32,244 nucleotides of DNA. Source: Selenomonadaceae bacterium. Lineage in GTDB: Bacteria; Bacillota; Negativicutes; Selenomonadales; Selenomonadaceae. This document shows positions 1-7,207 of this stretch, piece by piece. The position numbers were made by a program, and so were the translations under genes. Position 1 is the stretch's first letter, and each line of letters opens with the position of its first letter. The notes under the pieces were generated by a model. That model did not search any database. It saw only the letters and a list, made by a program, of their open reading frames with translations, and had not been told where the DNA came from. The stretch spans positions 1 through 32,244 of the forward strand of contig JAFYNH010000025.1 of NCBI GenBank assembly GCA_017549815.1. Reading direction: 5' to 3'.

Positions 1-132
1 ATATGCGCACAAGGTCGGCGCGTCCCCTTGTTCCGTTTGATTAACGTCAACAAACGTTGCAAGCAGCCTTTCCGCAGTAATATTGTCAACAAAATAAATT
101 TTTTTGCCTGCTTGAATAGCTGCAACAACTTG
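1..132. repeat. Left copy of 132-bp terminal duplication
   Basis: These 132 bases are identical to the last 132 bases of the window. The reading frame of the minus-strand gene in this stretch continues without a break when the two copies are superimposed. The simplest reading is an assembly overlap of a circular or circularly permuted genome rather than a true short terminal repeat, because the joint lies inside a coding sequence. Confidence 0.95.
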
Positions 133-504
133 TTCGCGTGTTACCGAAACGGTATATTCAGAATTTCCGTCGTCACACTCAAATTCAATGTCGAAATCTT
201 CAACGCTTTTTTGCGCAAGCACATAACCGCCGGAACTGTCAACGGAAAGCACTTTGCCTTCGTCGGAAGCGGTTGCGGCGGGAAGTTCGGTCGGGATTGC
301 TGCAAGCGCATAACCGCCCGCCGCTTGCACGGTCGGAACTTTGCCCGCGTCAGCAGCAGCAGCAGCCGGAAGCTTTGCGGCTTCTTGCGCCTTTGCTGCA
401 AACTCCGCAAGCACTTCCGAAACGCTGTTTCCGCTATAATCGGAAAGCTGCCCGTAACCCATAGCAACCGCAGCGTTGACAATGGATTTAACTTTTCTGT
501 TCAT
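1..504 (-). CDS. Putative head fibre / capsid decoration protein, N-terminal 168 residues
   Basis: This is the first part of a gene cut by the window joint; its last 45 codons lie at 32112-31975 and the whole protein is 213 aa. The start is the ATG at 504, preceded by a GAAAGGTGG ribosome site. After an Ala-rich linker, residues about 50-85 hold two similar units of the form D-(A/E)-G-K-V...G-G-Y-(A/V)-L-A, a motif common in phage head and neck fibres. The gene lies directly after the major capsid gene and before the connector genes, the usual place for a head fibre or decoration protein. The role is inferred from position and motif; a small scaffold or a neck protein are alternatives. Confidence 0.6.
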   Translation of the reverse strand, partial: MNRKVKSIVNAAVAMGYGQLSDYSGNSVSEVLAEFAAKAQEAAKLPAAAAADAGKVPTVQAAGGYALAAIPTELPAATASDEGKVLSVDSSGGYVLAQKSVEDFDIEFECDDGNSEYTVSVTREQVVAAIQAGKKIYFVDNITAERLLATFVDVNQTEQGDAPTLCAY

Positions 505-531
505 AGCATTTCCACCTTTCCGGGCGCTTTA

Positions 532-1818
532 TTAGCTGCCCTTCTTGATAATAAGCACGCCGTAAGGATCAAGCAGCTTGCCGTCACCGATCAAAATAAC
601 CTTGTTCTTGATCGTGTTGGTGTCCTCGTCAACCCAACGCTTCGTTGTCATAGTCAGATTGCTATTAAAAGCGTAGTCGTTTGGCTTCAAGAACACGGCA
701 ACAACGTCATTCGTGGAAGCGTCGTCATAACCGGGCAGAACGTCGTCTTCCACGGTGTCAACAATGCGCCCGCCGAAACGGTAACGCTCGTCGCCGTCAA
801 TGCCGTAATTAACGCGTCCGATCGGCTGCCCGTTGTCGTCAACCATGCCGTCAATGTAGCCGTCAAAGGTGCTTTGCGCCATGTAGAACTTGCCGCCGCG
901 ATACGCCTTCTTCATCTTTGCAAAGACGTTCTTCTTCCAACCGCTCCACGTTGCAAAATCAGCAGCGGAAAGCGTGATAACATTGCCCACGGGAACGCGG
1001 GTGTCGTTGATAATGCCCATCGGCTCACCGCTGCCCGTGCCGTTCATAATAGCAATGTCAAGCGCCTTCGCCATAGCTTCCGCAGCAAGGGGAACAAACT
1101 GCTGTTGGAACATTTCAAGCGTTACAACGGAAGTCAGCAGCGTTTGGGCAATCTTGCATTCAAGCCCGTAATAGCTGAAAGTGACGGACGAATTAGCTTG
1201 CAGCTTTTGAAGGTCGCTTTCCTTCGTGCCGGTGTTCGCGGTAATCCAAGTCGCGGTCGGCTTCAAGGTCAGAATAGGAACTTGCACGCCGCCTTGAATA
1301 TTAAGGTGTCTAACCTCGTCAAACAAATTGCCATAAACGGAAACTTCCTTGATAATCTCACGAAGAATGGTCGTCGGGATCACGGCGCTTGCGTCGCTTG
1401 TGGTAGTCACCGCGTCGGTGCGGGCTTCGCGCAGCTTTGCGGGAATGGGAACGCCACGGCACACGAAGTTCATAAACGCTTCGCGGTATTCCTCGCTGTC
1501 GTAGGGATCGGCGTTGCGCTTGCCGCCCTTGTTGCCGCCGTTCATGCGCATTGCAGCGACGGGATCAAAGTTCCGATCCTCGTTCACGGTAACGTCAACG
1601 TTGCCGTCGTCGTTGCCGCCGTCGGGCTTCTTTTCGTCGCGGGGACGGTCAGCGTCGCCGTACATTGCCTTCAACTCGCGCAGATCGTCAATAATGCCGT
1701 CAATATCTTCGTTCAGCCCGCGCAGTTCGGCAATGTCTTCCGTTTCCTTCGCGCGCTTGCGCAGATCGTCAAGGCGCTTTTCCTTCTCGTCAATCAGCTT
1801 CTTGATCTTTTCTTTCAT
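532..1818 (-). CDS. Major capsid protein, HK97 fold
   Basis: The 428-aa product forms the icosahedral shell. Residues 1 to about 65 are a highly charged, heptad-like helix (Lys/Glu-rich) typical of the delta scaffolding domain of HK97-type capsids. An Asp/Asn/Gly-rich linker follows, and from about residue 120 comes the shell domain of the phage_capsid family (AVIPTTILREII, then later TGTGSGEPMGI). The upstream neighbour is the prohead protease, expected to remove the delta domain during maturation, and the downstream neighbour is the head fibre gene. The start ATG has an AAAGGAAAA ribosome site. Portal-protease-capsid order and length both fit the family. Confidence 0.93.
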   Translation of the reverse strand: MKEKIKKLIDEKEKRLDDLRKRAKETEDIAELRGLNEDIDGIIDDLRELKAMYGDADRPRDEKKPDGGNDDGNVDVTVNEDRNFDPVAAMRMNGGNKGGKRNADPYDSEEYREAFMNFVCRGVPIPAKLREARTDAVTTTSDASAVIPTTILREIIKEVSVYGNLFDEVRHLNIQGGVQVPILTLKPTATWITANTGTKESDLQKLQANSSVTFSYYGLECKIAQTLLTSVVTLEMFQQQFVPLAAEAMAKALDIAIMNGTGSGEPMGIINDTRVPVGNVITLSAADFATWSGWKKNVFAKMKKAYRGGKFYMAQSTFDGYIDGMVDDNGQPIGRVNYGIDGDERYRFGGRIVDTVEDDVLPGYDDASTNDVVAVFLKPNDYAFNSNLTMTTKRWVDEDTNTIKNKVILIGDGKLLDPYGVLIIKKGS

Positions 1819-1836
1819 GGTCTTTTTTCCTTTCTG

Positions 1837-2511
1837 TTAAATAGTTTTTGATAGAATTTCCGCGCGCAGCCGCAAAGCTGCGACAACGGCTTTTTGTCTG
1901 TTATCCAACAGACGCTTTTTCGCGTTATCCAACGCGCGCTTGTCGCTCTCCAACGATCTTGTGTCAATATTACTTCCGGCGTATGCCGGGAAGTTCACGG
2001 CGGAAACTTCAATTACCTTTTCAACCTTGAAAATTTCACGATATTGCACGCCGTCGCGTTCCGTCCACTTGTCGCCGTCTTCGGCAACATAAAAGCAAAA
2101 ACTCATTCCGTCCATGTCGCCGCGCGAAATAGCGGAATAAAGCGCCCGCGCTTGTTCGTTGTTTTCCGTGTCAAGGTCGGCTTTAATGTGCAGCCCGGTC
2201 TTGTCAATAGAAAGCTGCATTGTATTAGGTTTGTCGCTTTTGTTGTTCCGGCGGGAACGTGCAAGCGCAATCCCGGAAAAGTCGTGATTGACAAGCAGCC
2301 GAACGTCTGTAAAGTCCGTTTCGTCAAATGCGCCTTCCCGGATCACTTCGACAAACTCACCGAAGAAATCAGCAATCCGCGTTTCTTGATCGTAAACCGC
2401 CGCAACGCCTTCCACAATATGTCCGGCGTTGTTATCGTCCGCGCCCGCTGCCCGAAATTCCGCAGTAAAGCCGCGCTGCAAGAAGTAATCATTGCGTTTG
2501 CTCTTGTTCAT
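1837..2511 (-). CDS. Prohead maturation serine protease (HK97 family, U35)
   Basis: The 224-aa protease cleaves capsid scaffold sequence inside the prohead. The ATG at 2511 is chosen because AAGGGGGAA lies just upstream; the frame is open further up but without a better site. Visible family features are the RLLVNHDFSG segment with the likely catalytic His76, and MDGMSF with the likely nucleophile Ser137. The C-terminal 40 residues are basic and helical, as expected of the part lost on autoprocessing. The gene overlaps the end of the portal gene by 23 bases, so the two are probably translationally coupled. Confidence 0.92.
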   Translation of the reverse strand: MNKSKRNDYFLQRGFTAEFRAAGADDNNAGHIVEGVAAVYDQETRIADFFGEFVEVIREGAFDETDFTDVRLLVNHDFSGIALARSRRNNKSDKPNTMQLSIDKTGLHIKADLDTENNEQARALYSAISRGDMDGMSFCFYVAEDGDKWTERDGVQYREIFKVEKVIEVSAVNFPAYAGSNIDTRSLESDKRALDNAKKRLLDNRQKAVVAALRLRAEILSKTI

Positions 2512-3727
2512 CGTCAATTCCCCCTTGTGAAGAAATCTTGTTTTTATTGCTGTTGTCAAGAAGCGCGTTGTAACCTTGCGGAACAACTTGCCCCGCGCCG
2601 CCCGGTAACGGCGGATAGCCCAACAGTTCCCGCGCTTCGTCTTTCATAAACAATCCCGCCGGAAGTCCAACTTCCAACGCTTTCAATTTGTTTTCCATGC
2701 TCATAAAGTTAATTTCATTCGGATAAAACGCAATCGTGTTTCCAAACGAAATTTCCCGTTCGGTAAAAATAGCACGGTCAAACGCTTGTCCCAAAGATTT
2801 AATGTCAGCTTCAAGCGCGTGTTCGTAATATGCTTCTTTTTGCGCTTTTGTATAATCGCCGTTAAGGATCGCAAGACTTGTTCCGTTCGCCCGCAGAATT
2901 GTCATGTAAAAGAAGTCAAGCGTGTCTTTGTCAACAACCTTCACGTCGCGCGGAATGTGCGTGTATTCGGTCGAAAGATCGGTAAACAAAATCCCGCTTT
3001 CGTTGTTCTGCAACCGGCTTTCAAAGTCTGCAATCTTTTCTTCCATTGCGCCGTCGGAATGATATGTATTGTATTTAACAATTCCGTTGATCTTGCAAGA
3101 AACTTCAAGCGCTTTTGCGATCCCTTGCGTTAGCTGATCGTATCGTTTTAGCATTGTCAGCAATCCGGCGTTGTCGTTGCCGCCGAACATACTTCCGCCA
3201 AAGTAGTCATTAACGCCGTAATCTTTGCGCCAATGAATAATACTGTCCGCCGGGACGGTCGTTTGATAGCCGTTGGAAAACTGCAATTCAATATACATTT
3301 TCCCGGTTTCGTCGGTTTTATATTGCACTTCCGACGGCTTCAATGGATATAGCCCGGTATAATAGCGTTCGCCCGCGTTCGTGACGTAATACATGGGATA
3401 AATAAAGACGTTCTTGTTCAGTTCAAGCAAGATCGTGATTTTTTCCAAAAAGTCCGCCGTTGTCATGTATTCCGTCGGACGGCGCAGCGCGCGCGCAATC
3501 GAACTGTCAAGCACGCTTTCCGCAACGCCGTCAACATAGCGGATATGTCGCGGATTTAGCTTTTTGAACTCGTTTGCTTTGCAGCGAATGGATTGAACAA
3601 CCAAGTCCGAAGCGTAAATGCTGTCGCCAAATGACGTATAAAACGGCAAATTGCCGTTCATGGTCGGCGCATATACAAGCCCGGTTTGCTTGTTGTTTTT
3701 CCGCTTCCAAAAATCAAGAAAGCCCAT
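2489..3727 (-). CDS. Portal protein (HK97/SPP1-like)
   Basis: The 412-aa protein is the usual length for the phage_portal family, forming the dodecameric ring at the packaging vertex. It shows family landmarks such as SDLVVQSIRCKANEFKKL near the N-terminus, a central IIHWRKDYG stretch, and a C-terminal segment, MKDEARELLGYPPLPGG, typical of HK97-type portals. The start ATG at 3727 has an AAGGAG ribosome site. It lies 12 bases after the large terminase gene and overlaps the protease gene. Confidence 0.94.
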   Translation of the reverse strand: MGFLDFWKRKNNKQTGLVYAPTMNGNLPFYTSFGDSIYASDLVVQSIRCKANEFKKLNPRHIRYVDGVAESVLDSSIARALRRPTEYMTTADFLEKITILLELNKNVFIYPMYYVTNAGERYYTGLYPLKPSEVQYKTDETGKMYIELQFSNGYQTTVPADSIIHWRKDYGVNDYFGGSMFGGNDNAGLLTMLKRYDQLTQGIAKALEVSCKINGIVKYNTYHSDGAMEEKIADFESRLQNNESGILFTDLSTEYTHIPRDVKVVDKDTLDFFYMTILRANGTSLAILNGDYTKAQKEAYYEHALEADIKSLGQAFDRAIFTEREISFGNTIAFYPNEINFMSMENKLKALEVGLPAGLFMKDEARELLGYPPLPGGAGQVVPQGYNALLDNSNKNKISSQGGIDDEQEQTQ

Positions 3728-3739
3728 TGTTTCAACTCC

Positions 3740-5401
3740 TTATTTCACGAAGCGTTGATATTCTGCTTTGAAGCGCCGCAGCGTTTCAAACAGCATAATA
3801 AATACAACCGCGCCGTCAATTCTTTTGCTTGCCGTTGCTTTTTTGCATGAATAATTTTCTTGCCCGTCAATAAAGCAACAAGCGTTTTCCAAGCACCAAA
3901 CGTCAACGGGATTGTTGCCGAAATTAACGTTGTGCTTTTCAAATTCTTTTTCCGTCCACTTCATAGCGGTCGAAAGCGCCTTTTGATTGATCGCGTCGCG
4001 CAGCCCTTCGGAAAGTTCGTCAATAGACTTTTCAAATTCCCGCGCGTATGCCTTGTCGTAACCGATCCGCAGCACGGTTATTCCGTATTGCTTTTTTAGC
4101 TGCGCAATGTATTCCGTCACTTGCGTCAAGTCAATTATTGATCCCCGGCATATTGTCATATAACCGGCTTGCGCCCATTCTGCGTAACGCGCGCCCGCTG
4201 CCTTGTCGCTGCTGTCTGTCAACTTGCTTTCGGGTAGCCAATAATGCGAAAAGACGTAAACGGTCGGATCGTCCTTTTTCAAGAACAGCAGCTTCAAATT
4301 TGTCAAGTCCGTTGTTTGCGAACAATCCAACGCAGCCAAGCAAACGCAACCGCGAAAGTCTGCAAGACTTTTCTTTTCTTGCGTGTATGATATATCTTCC
4401 GCGCGAAGCCATGCTTGCGCGCTGTTCTGCTTTATGTTGAAATCCTTGCAAAGCAAGTGAAGCCGCGCTTCTTTGTCTGTCCGGGCAATTTCAACGTCCC
4501 GGCGCAGCTTCGCAATTTTCTTCACGCCGTAGCGCAACGACGGATTGCTTTTTTCCCAACTGCTTTCGTCCGTCCAAATTTCGCTTTCGCTGTCTTGTTC
4601 GTAAAGGAACGGTAAAAAATGCGGATCGTCAATTTCGCCGTCGATCACAGCTTTTGCGCGGGCAACCTTTTTGTCAAGATAACAACCGTCGCGGGAAAAT
4701 CCTTGCGTCGTGCAGTTTATAAAAAGCGGATCGTCCTTTGTAGACATTCCACGCCAACACGCTTCCGCAATTTCGCAGTTTCCGCTTTCTTCGTCAACGT
4801 CGTGACTTTCGTCTTGATATGTCTTCGTATAGTTTCCGCCGTCTTTGTTCTGCGTTTTGCTGCTCATGCGCGAAATCAAAATGTTTTTCGCGTCGTTCCG
4901 AATTTCGGTCAAGTTTTGACTTGTCAACGCGCGCTTTGGATCAAGCCGCGCCCGCATTCCGGCAATTTCGCGCCAAATATAACGGCATTGTTTGTCGTCG
5001 TTGGAAGCGCAGCAGATTTCCGCGCCGCCCGCGCCAATAAATAAATCCGTGTTGCCGTCTGCTGCAAGCATAGTCGATTTTCCATTTTTACGCCCGATTT
5101 CAAGCAGCACTTCCACGAAACGCCGCAGCCCGGTTTCCCGCATTTTGAACGAATAAAGCGCTTCAAAGAAAGCAAGCTGCCACGGCATAAGTTCAACCGG
5201 CTTCCCGAAATACGGGTGCTTTGATTGCAAACACAGCGTTTGCATGAATTTAATTCGCTTGTGCGCTTCCGTGGTGTCGTATATATACGCGGGATCGTTC
5301 ATGTCGGCAATTAAATTTTCAATTTCTTTTCTTATCCAATAGCCAACAACAACGCCGCCGGTCTTGATTAAGTCGTTGTATTGTTCAAGATATGTTTTCA
5401 T
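3740..5401 (-). CDS. terL: Terminase large subunit (ATPase and nuclease)
   Basis: The 553-aa packaging motor protein has an N-terminal ATPase with Walker A GRKNGKST at residues 103-110, a Walker B/acidic region YQDESHD at about 195-201 and a coupling motif in NCTTQG at about 229-234. The C-terminal RNase H-like nuclease has acidic candidates Asp359 and Asp365 (LAALDCSQTTD), Asp449 (IGYDKAY) and Asp529 (KRIDGAVV). Length and layout match the Terminase_1 / HK97-like group, which is consistent with cohesive-end packaging but does not prove it. The start codon overlaps the stop of the 100-aa gene upstream (ATGA), so they are coupled. Confidence 0.95.
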   Translation of the reverse strand: MKTYLEQYNDLIKTGGVVVGYWIRKEIENLIADMNDPAYIYDTTEAHKRIKFMQTLCLQSKHPYFGKPVELMPWQLAFFEALYSFKMRETGLRRFVEVLLEIGRKNGKSTMLAADGNTDLFIGAGGAEICCASNDDKQCRYIWREIAGMRARLDPKRALTSQNLTEIRNDAKNILISRMSSKTQNKDGGNYTKTYQDESHDVDEESGNCEIAEACWRGMSTKDDPLFINCTTQGFSRDGCYLDKKVARAKAVIDGEIDDPHFLPFLYEQDSESEIWTDESSWEKSNPSLRYGVKKIAKLRRDVEIARTDKEARLHLLCKDFNIKQNSAQAWLRAEDISYTQEKKSLADFRGCVCLAALDCSQTTDLTNLKLLFLKKDDPTVYVFSHYWLPESKLTDSSDKAAGARYAEWAQAGYMTICRGSIIDLTQVTEYIAQLKKQYGITVLRIGYDKAYAREFEKSIDELSEGLRDAINQKALSTAMKWTEKEFEKHNVNFGNNPVDVWCLENACCFIDGQENYSCKKATASKRIDGAVVFIMLFETLRRFKAEYQRFVK

Positions 5402-5700
5402 TCAAAATCACGCAGCTTTGAAAGCAGTTCGTCCGCTGCGCTGTTTTCCACGCGGTACAAAATGCGCAGCAGCGTTCCGCGCTTCGCGTCCAAAACTTGC
5501 GAATAGTCCTTGATAAGCTTTGCCGCCGGTGTTGCGGCTTGCCGGGAAGCGTCCTTTTTGCTAACGCGGATCAACGGAAGCTTGCGCAGCCGGTCGATTT
5601 GATCTTTGAAATACAAGTATTCGTCAATGGTGTCAAGCGCAAACGCGCGCTTGTCTTCGTCAACAATGTCGAAGTATGCTGCAAGTTCGTCCCGCGTCAC
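5398..5700 (-). CDS. Probable terminase small subunit (P27-like)
   Basis: The 100-aa helical protein starts at a GTG (5700) behind a G-rich ribosome site and overlaps terL by an ATGA junction. Size, position directly upstream of terL, and the pattern of an acidic N-terminal helix followed by basic RKLPLIRVSKKDASRQ and a C-terminal helical bundle fit the P27 group of small terminases, which bind the packaging site. A second protein of small-terminase type is encoded at 8848-9315, so which one recognises DNA is unsettled. Confidence 0.65.
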   Translation of the reverse strand: MTRDELAAYFDIVDEDKRAFALDTIDEYLYFKDQIDRLRKLPLIRVSKKDASRQAATPAAKLIKDYSQVLDAKRGTLLRILYRVENSAADELLSKLRDFE

Positions 5701-5939
5701 GTTTCCGCCCCCCCGTCAAGGTTTTTTCAAGTTTATTTCCATAGTTTTCAAACGATCCGGCTTTTTCAAAAATTTTCTGAATTTTTTTCGGAAATTTTGA
5801 AAATTTTGTTCCGTATGCACAAGACGGGGGGCGCACAGTATTTCAGCGCTTCCCGTTTTTCCCTTTTAGGGGGGATCATTTTGCAGCCGTTCCCGGATCG
5901 GATAAATTATTTTTTGCGTCAACGTTTTATTTTGCGAAC

Positions 5940-5966
5940 GCAGTATTATTCACCGCTGCGCCGCCG
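5940..5966. repeat. Direct repeat copy 1, with internal dyad
   Basis: This sequence recurs at 6453-6479 with single-base indels. It holds a short dyad (CGCAG ... CTGCG) around an AT-rich centre. A weaker relative is seen near 5831-5850. Possible roles are terminase binding or a recombination scar flanking the tRNA-like and membrane-protein genes. Confidence 0.7.
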
Positions 5967-5969
5967 GTG

Positions 5970-5986
5970 TTGAATGTTGCATTCAA
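5970..5986. repeat. Short perfect hairpin beside the tRNA-like gene
   Basis: TTGAATG, a 3-base loop, then CATTCAA. In the minus-strand transcript it sits about 10 bases after the CCA end of the tRNA-like sequence. It could mark a processing boundary. Confidence 0.5.
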
Positions 5987-5996
5987 TGGTGGTGCA

Positions 5997-6070
5997 TGGT
6001 AGGGAATGAAGGTGCTGCCCCTTCTTCCCACGGGTCAAAGCCGTGTGCATTGCTGCTATGCTAATTCCCT
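5997..6070 (-). tRNA. Atypical tRNA-Gln(TTG)-like gene with encoded CCA
   Basis: Read on the minus strand, the 74-nt sequence folds as a full cloverleaf. It has a 7-bp acceptor stem (AGGGAAT with ATTCCCT), U8-A9 spacer, 4-bp D stem (GCAT/ATGC), 5-bp anticodon stem (CACGG/CCGTG), loop CTTTGAC with anticodon TTG, 4-nt variable loop, 5-bp T stem (GAAGG/CCTTC), discriminator A and encoded CCA. All 21 stem pairs are Watson-Crick. The D loop is AGCAGCA and the T loop GGCAGCA, so the usual GG and TTCRA bases are missing. The anticodon would read CAA, the Gln codon I see most often in the integrase gene. It is either a divergent tRNA or a tRNA mimic. Confidence 0.6.
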
Positions 6071-6083
6071 TCGTCGGTATATG

Positions 6084-6144
6084 ATATATATAATTATAAA
6101 TTATAATTATTATATTATTATAATTATTATATATATATTATTTT
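6084..6144. other. 61-base pure A/T tract
   Basis: Sixty-one consecutive A or T bases, largely built from TATAATTAT-like units, start 13 bases before the 5' end of the tRNA-like gene (in its direction) and run into the last codons of the membrane-protein gene. It would melt easily and may carry promoter -10-like sequences for the tRNA-like gene, but no -35/-10 pair is decisive. Confidence 0.6.
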
Positions 6145-6410
6145 GCAGCGTGTTCAAGGTCTTCAATTCTGTGATTGATAACTTTTATTTGTTCTTCATT
6201 AACTGCAATCTTTTCTTCCGCATGATACATTCGATCAATCAAGCCGTTATGCTTGTCTTGCTTTTTTTCAAGTTCCCCGATCCGATAAAGCGTCAAATCG
6301 GATTGAGCTTTTAGCTGCTTTTCTGTTTTTCTGTTCCCGGCAATAACCGTCACAACAACGCCCGCAAACGTTAGAATGCCGGTAATTAAAGCAACAATAA
6401 CTTCGTTCAT
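6138..6410 (-). CDS. Small membrane protein with coiled coil (holin/lysis-accessory-like)
   Basis: The 90-aa product has one N-terminal transmembrane segment (about residues 3-24, VALITGILTFAGVVVTVIAG) followed by a charged coiled coil to the C-terminus. The ATG at 6410 is preferred over the one at 6419 because the AGAAGG ribosome site is 9 bases away from it. Holin or XhlA-like lysis accessory proteins with a single TM and coiled coil are often placed beside amidase genes, as here. A more typical holin is encoded at 29486-29794, so this may be an accessory or spanin-like partner. Confidence 0.55.
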   Translation of the reverse strand: MNEVIVALITGILTFAGVVVTVIAGNRKTEKQLKAQSDLTLYRIGELEKKQDKHNGLIDRMYHAEEKIAVNEEQIKVINHRIEDLEHAAK

Positions 6411-6452
6411 TTCGTTCATGCCTTCTTGCAGTAAATCTTTTTATTGTTCGGC

Positions 6453-6479
6453 GCAGTATTATTTCACCGCTGCGCCGCC
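6453..6479. repeat. Direct repeat copy 2, with internal dyad
   Basis: Second copy of the 5940-5966 element. Here the dyad is longer: GGCGCAG at 6450-6456 pairs with CTGCGCC about 13 bases on. No T-run follows on either strand, so it is not a typical intrinsic terminator. It lies between the HNH-kinase gene and the membrane-protein gene. Confidence 0.7.
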
Positions 6480-6508
6480 CGGTTAGGAAGGAAACAGTAT
6501 GGAACAAC

Positions 6509-7207
6509 CTATTCTTGAAAGTCTGCGAAATATTGATTGATATATTCCGCCCACGCTTTAACGTGCTGTTTTTGCCGCTTGCAATCGCCATACAAGCGTT
6601 TCAAGCATTCTTCCTTGTCCGTATCTATGTGTATTAGTTCCGCCCCGTAGCGGTCAATATAGCGCCTTCTATCGCTTGCCCGTGGCGCGCCCGTGATAAT
6701 ATATGCTTTTTCCCATTTCCCCGCGCGCGTCTTTACCATGTCAAGCAAACAATCCCGGACGTTAAACGCAATCACTTTCAGCGCGTCCGGCTTTTCGTAG
6801 CGGTCGCCGCCGGTAATGCAAGCCCATATATTATCCATGTCAACAACAAGGTCGCTATTGCCTTTTATGCTGTCAACAAACGTCGTTTTGCCGCTGCACG
6901 GCGCGCCATACACAAGATAAACTTTGCGTTGCGCAACATAGCCGAAACGCGCGTGAATTTCGTTGTGCGCAGCTTGCGAAACGATCATTATATTTTCGGG
7001 ATTTAGCGAAACGTTAAAATCGTTCACGTTTTGCATTGTCAGCGGCGTTTTGTGGTGCGCCACAATGTCAAACGCTTGCACAAGCATTTTCCCGCTATAT
7101 TCGCAGTAAAGCGCGCCGTCTTCCTTGTTTCGCCGGTCGTTTATCAATCCGGCGCGGAACTTCCGCCATTGATCCGAATTGTAAAACTGCGCAAGTGACG
7201 TAAACAT
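6509..7207 (-). CDS. HNH endonuclease fused to a P-loop kinase domain
   Basis: The 232-aa protein has two domains. Residues about 30-88 form an HNH nuclease: Cys35 region, VAHHKTPL with His51/His52, ENIMIV with Asn72, and His81/His85 in AAHNEIH. Residues about 95-232 form a P-loop NTPase: GAPCSGKT at 101-108, VVDMDN at 121-126, ITGAPRASDRRRY (lid-like arginines) at 171-183 and a C-terminal helix. The second part resembles the polynucleotide/nucleoside kinase type rather than the AAA type. The start codon overlaps the amidase stop by one base. HNH proteins near terminases are needed for packaging cleavage in several phages; the attached kinase could act on 5' DNA ends. That link is inference. 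Confidence 0.75.
   Translation of the reverse strand: MFTSLAQFYNSDQWRKFRAGLINDRRNKEDGALYCEYSGKMLVQAFDIVAHHKTPLTMQNVNDFNVSLNPENIMIVSQAAHNEIHARFGYVAQRKVYLVYGAPCSGKTTFVDSIKGNSDLVVDMDNIWACITGGDRYEKPDALKVIAFNVRDCLLDMVKTRAGKWEKAYIITGAPRASDRRRYIDRYGAELIHIDTDKEECLKRLYGDCKRQKQHVKAWAEYINQYFADFQE

Larger units (their letters stand above)
5701..6137 (-). other. Non-coding region upstream of the terminase genes; candidate packaging (cos) region
   Basis: No convincing protein gene lies in these 437 bases. The stretch contains A/T-tract DNA at about 5760-5810 with a 9-bp inverted repeat (TTTTCAAAA at 5763-5771 and its complement at 5795-5803). It also has two related GCGCA-CAGTAT-type dyads (about 5831-5850 and 5940-5965), a small hairpin at 5970-5986, the tRNA-like gene at 5997-6070 and a pure A/T tract. 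In many cos phages the packaging site lies upstream of the small terminase and close to an HNH endonuclease gene, which is the case here. The packaging role is inference; no cohesive end can be read directly. Confidence 0.45.

Noticed and set aside
1-132. True short direct terminal repeat of the virion DNA
   Set aside because: The repeat sits inside a gene, far from the terminase region, which fits an assembly overlap of a circular or permuted genome better. It is not strictly excluded.
350-372. CAG/CTG triplet run as a repeat element
   Set aside because: It simply encodes a poly-Ala linker in the head fibre protein.
28-1851. 607-codon open frame on the plus strand
   Set aside because: It lies opposite the capsid and head fibre genes, has no ribosome site and its Val/Asn-rich product matches no family; it is an antisense shadow.
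6450-6479. Intrinsic terminator between the HNH-kinase and membrane genes
   Set aside because: The dyad is good but no T-run follows on either strand, and a near copy occurs at 5940; treated as a repeat instead.
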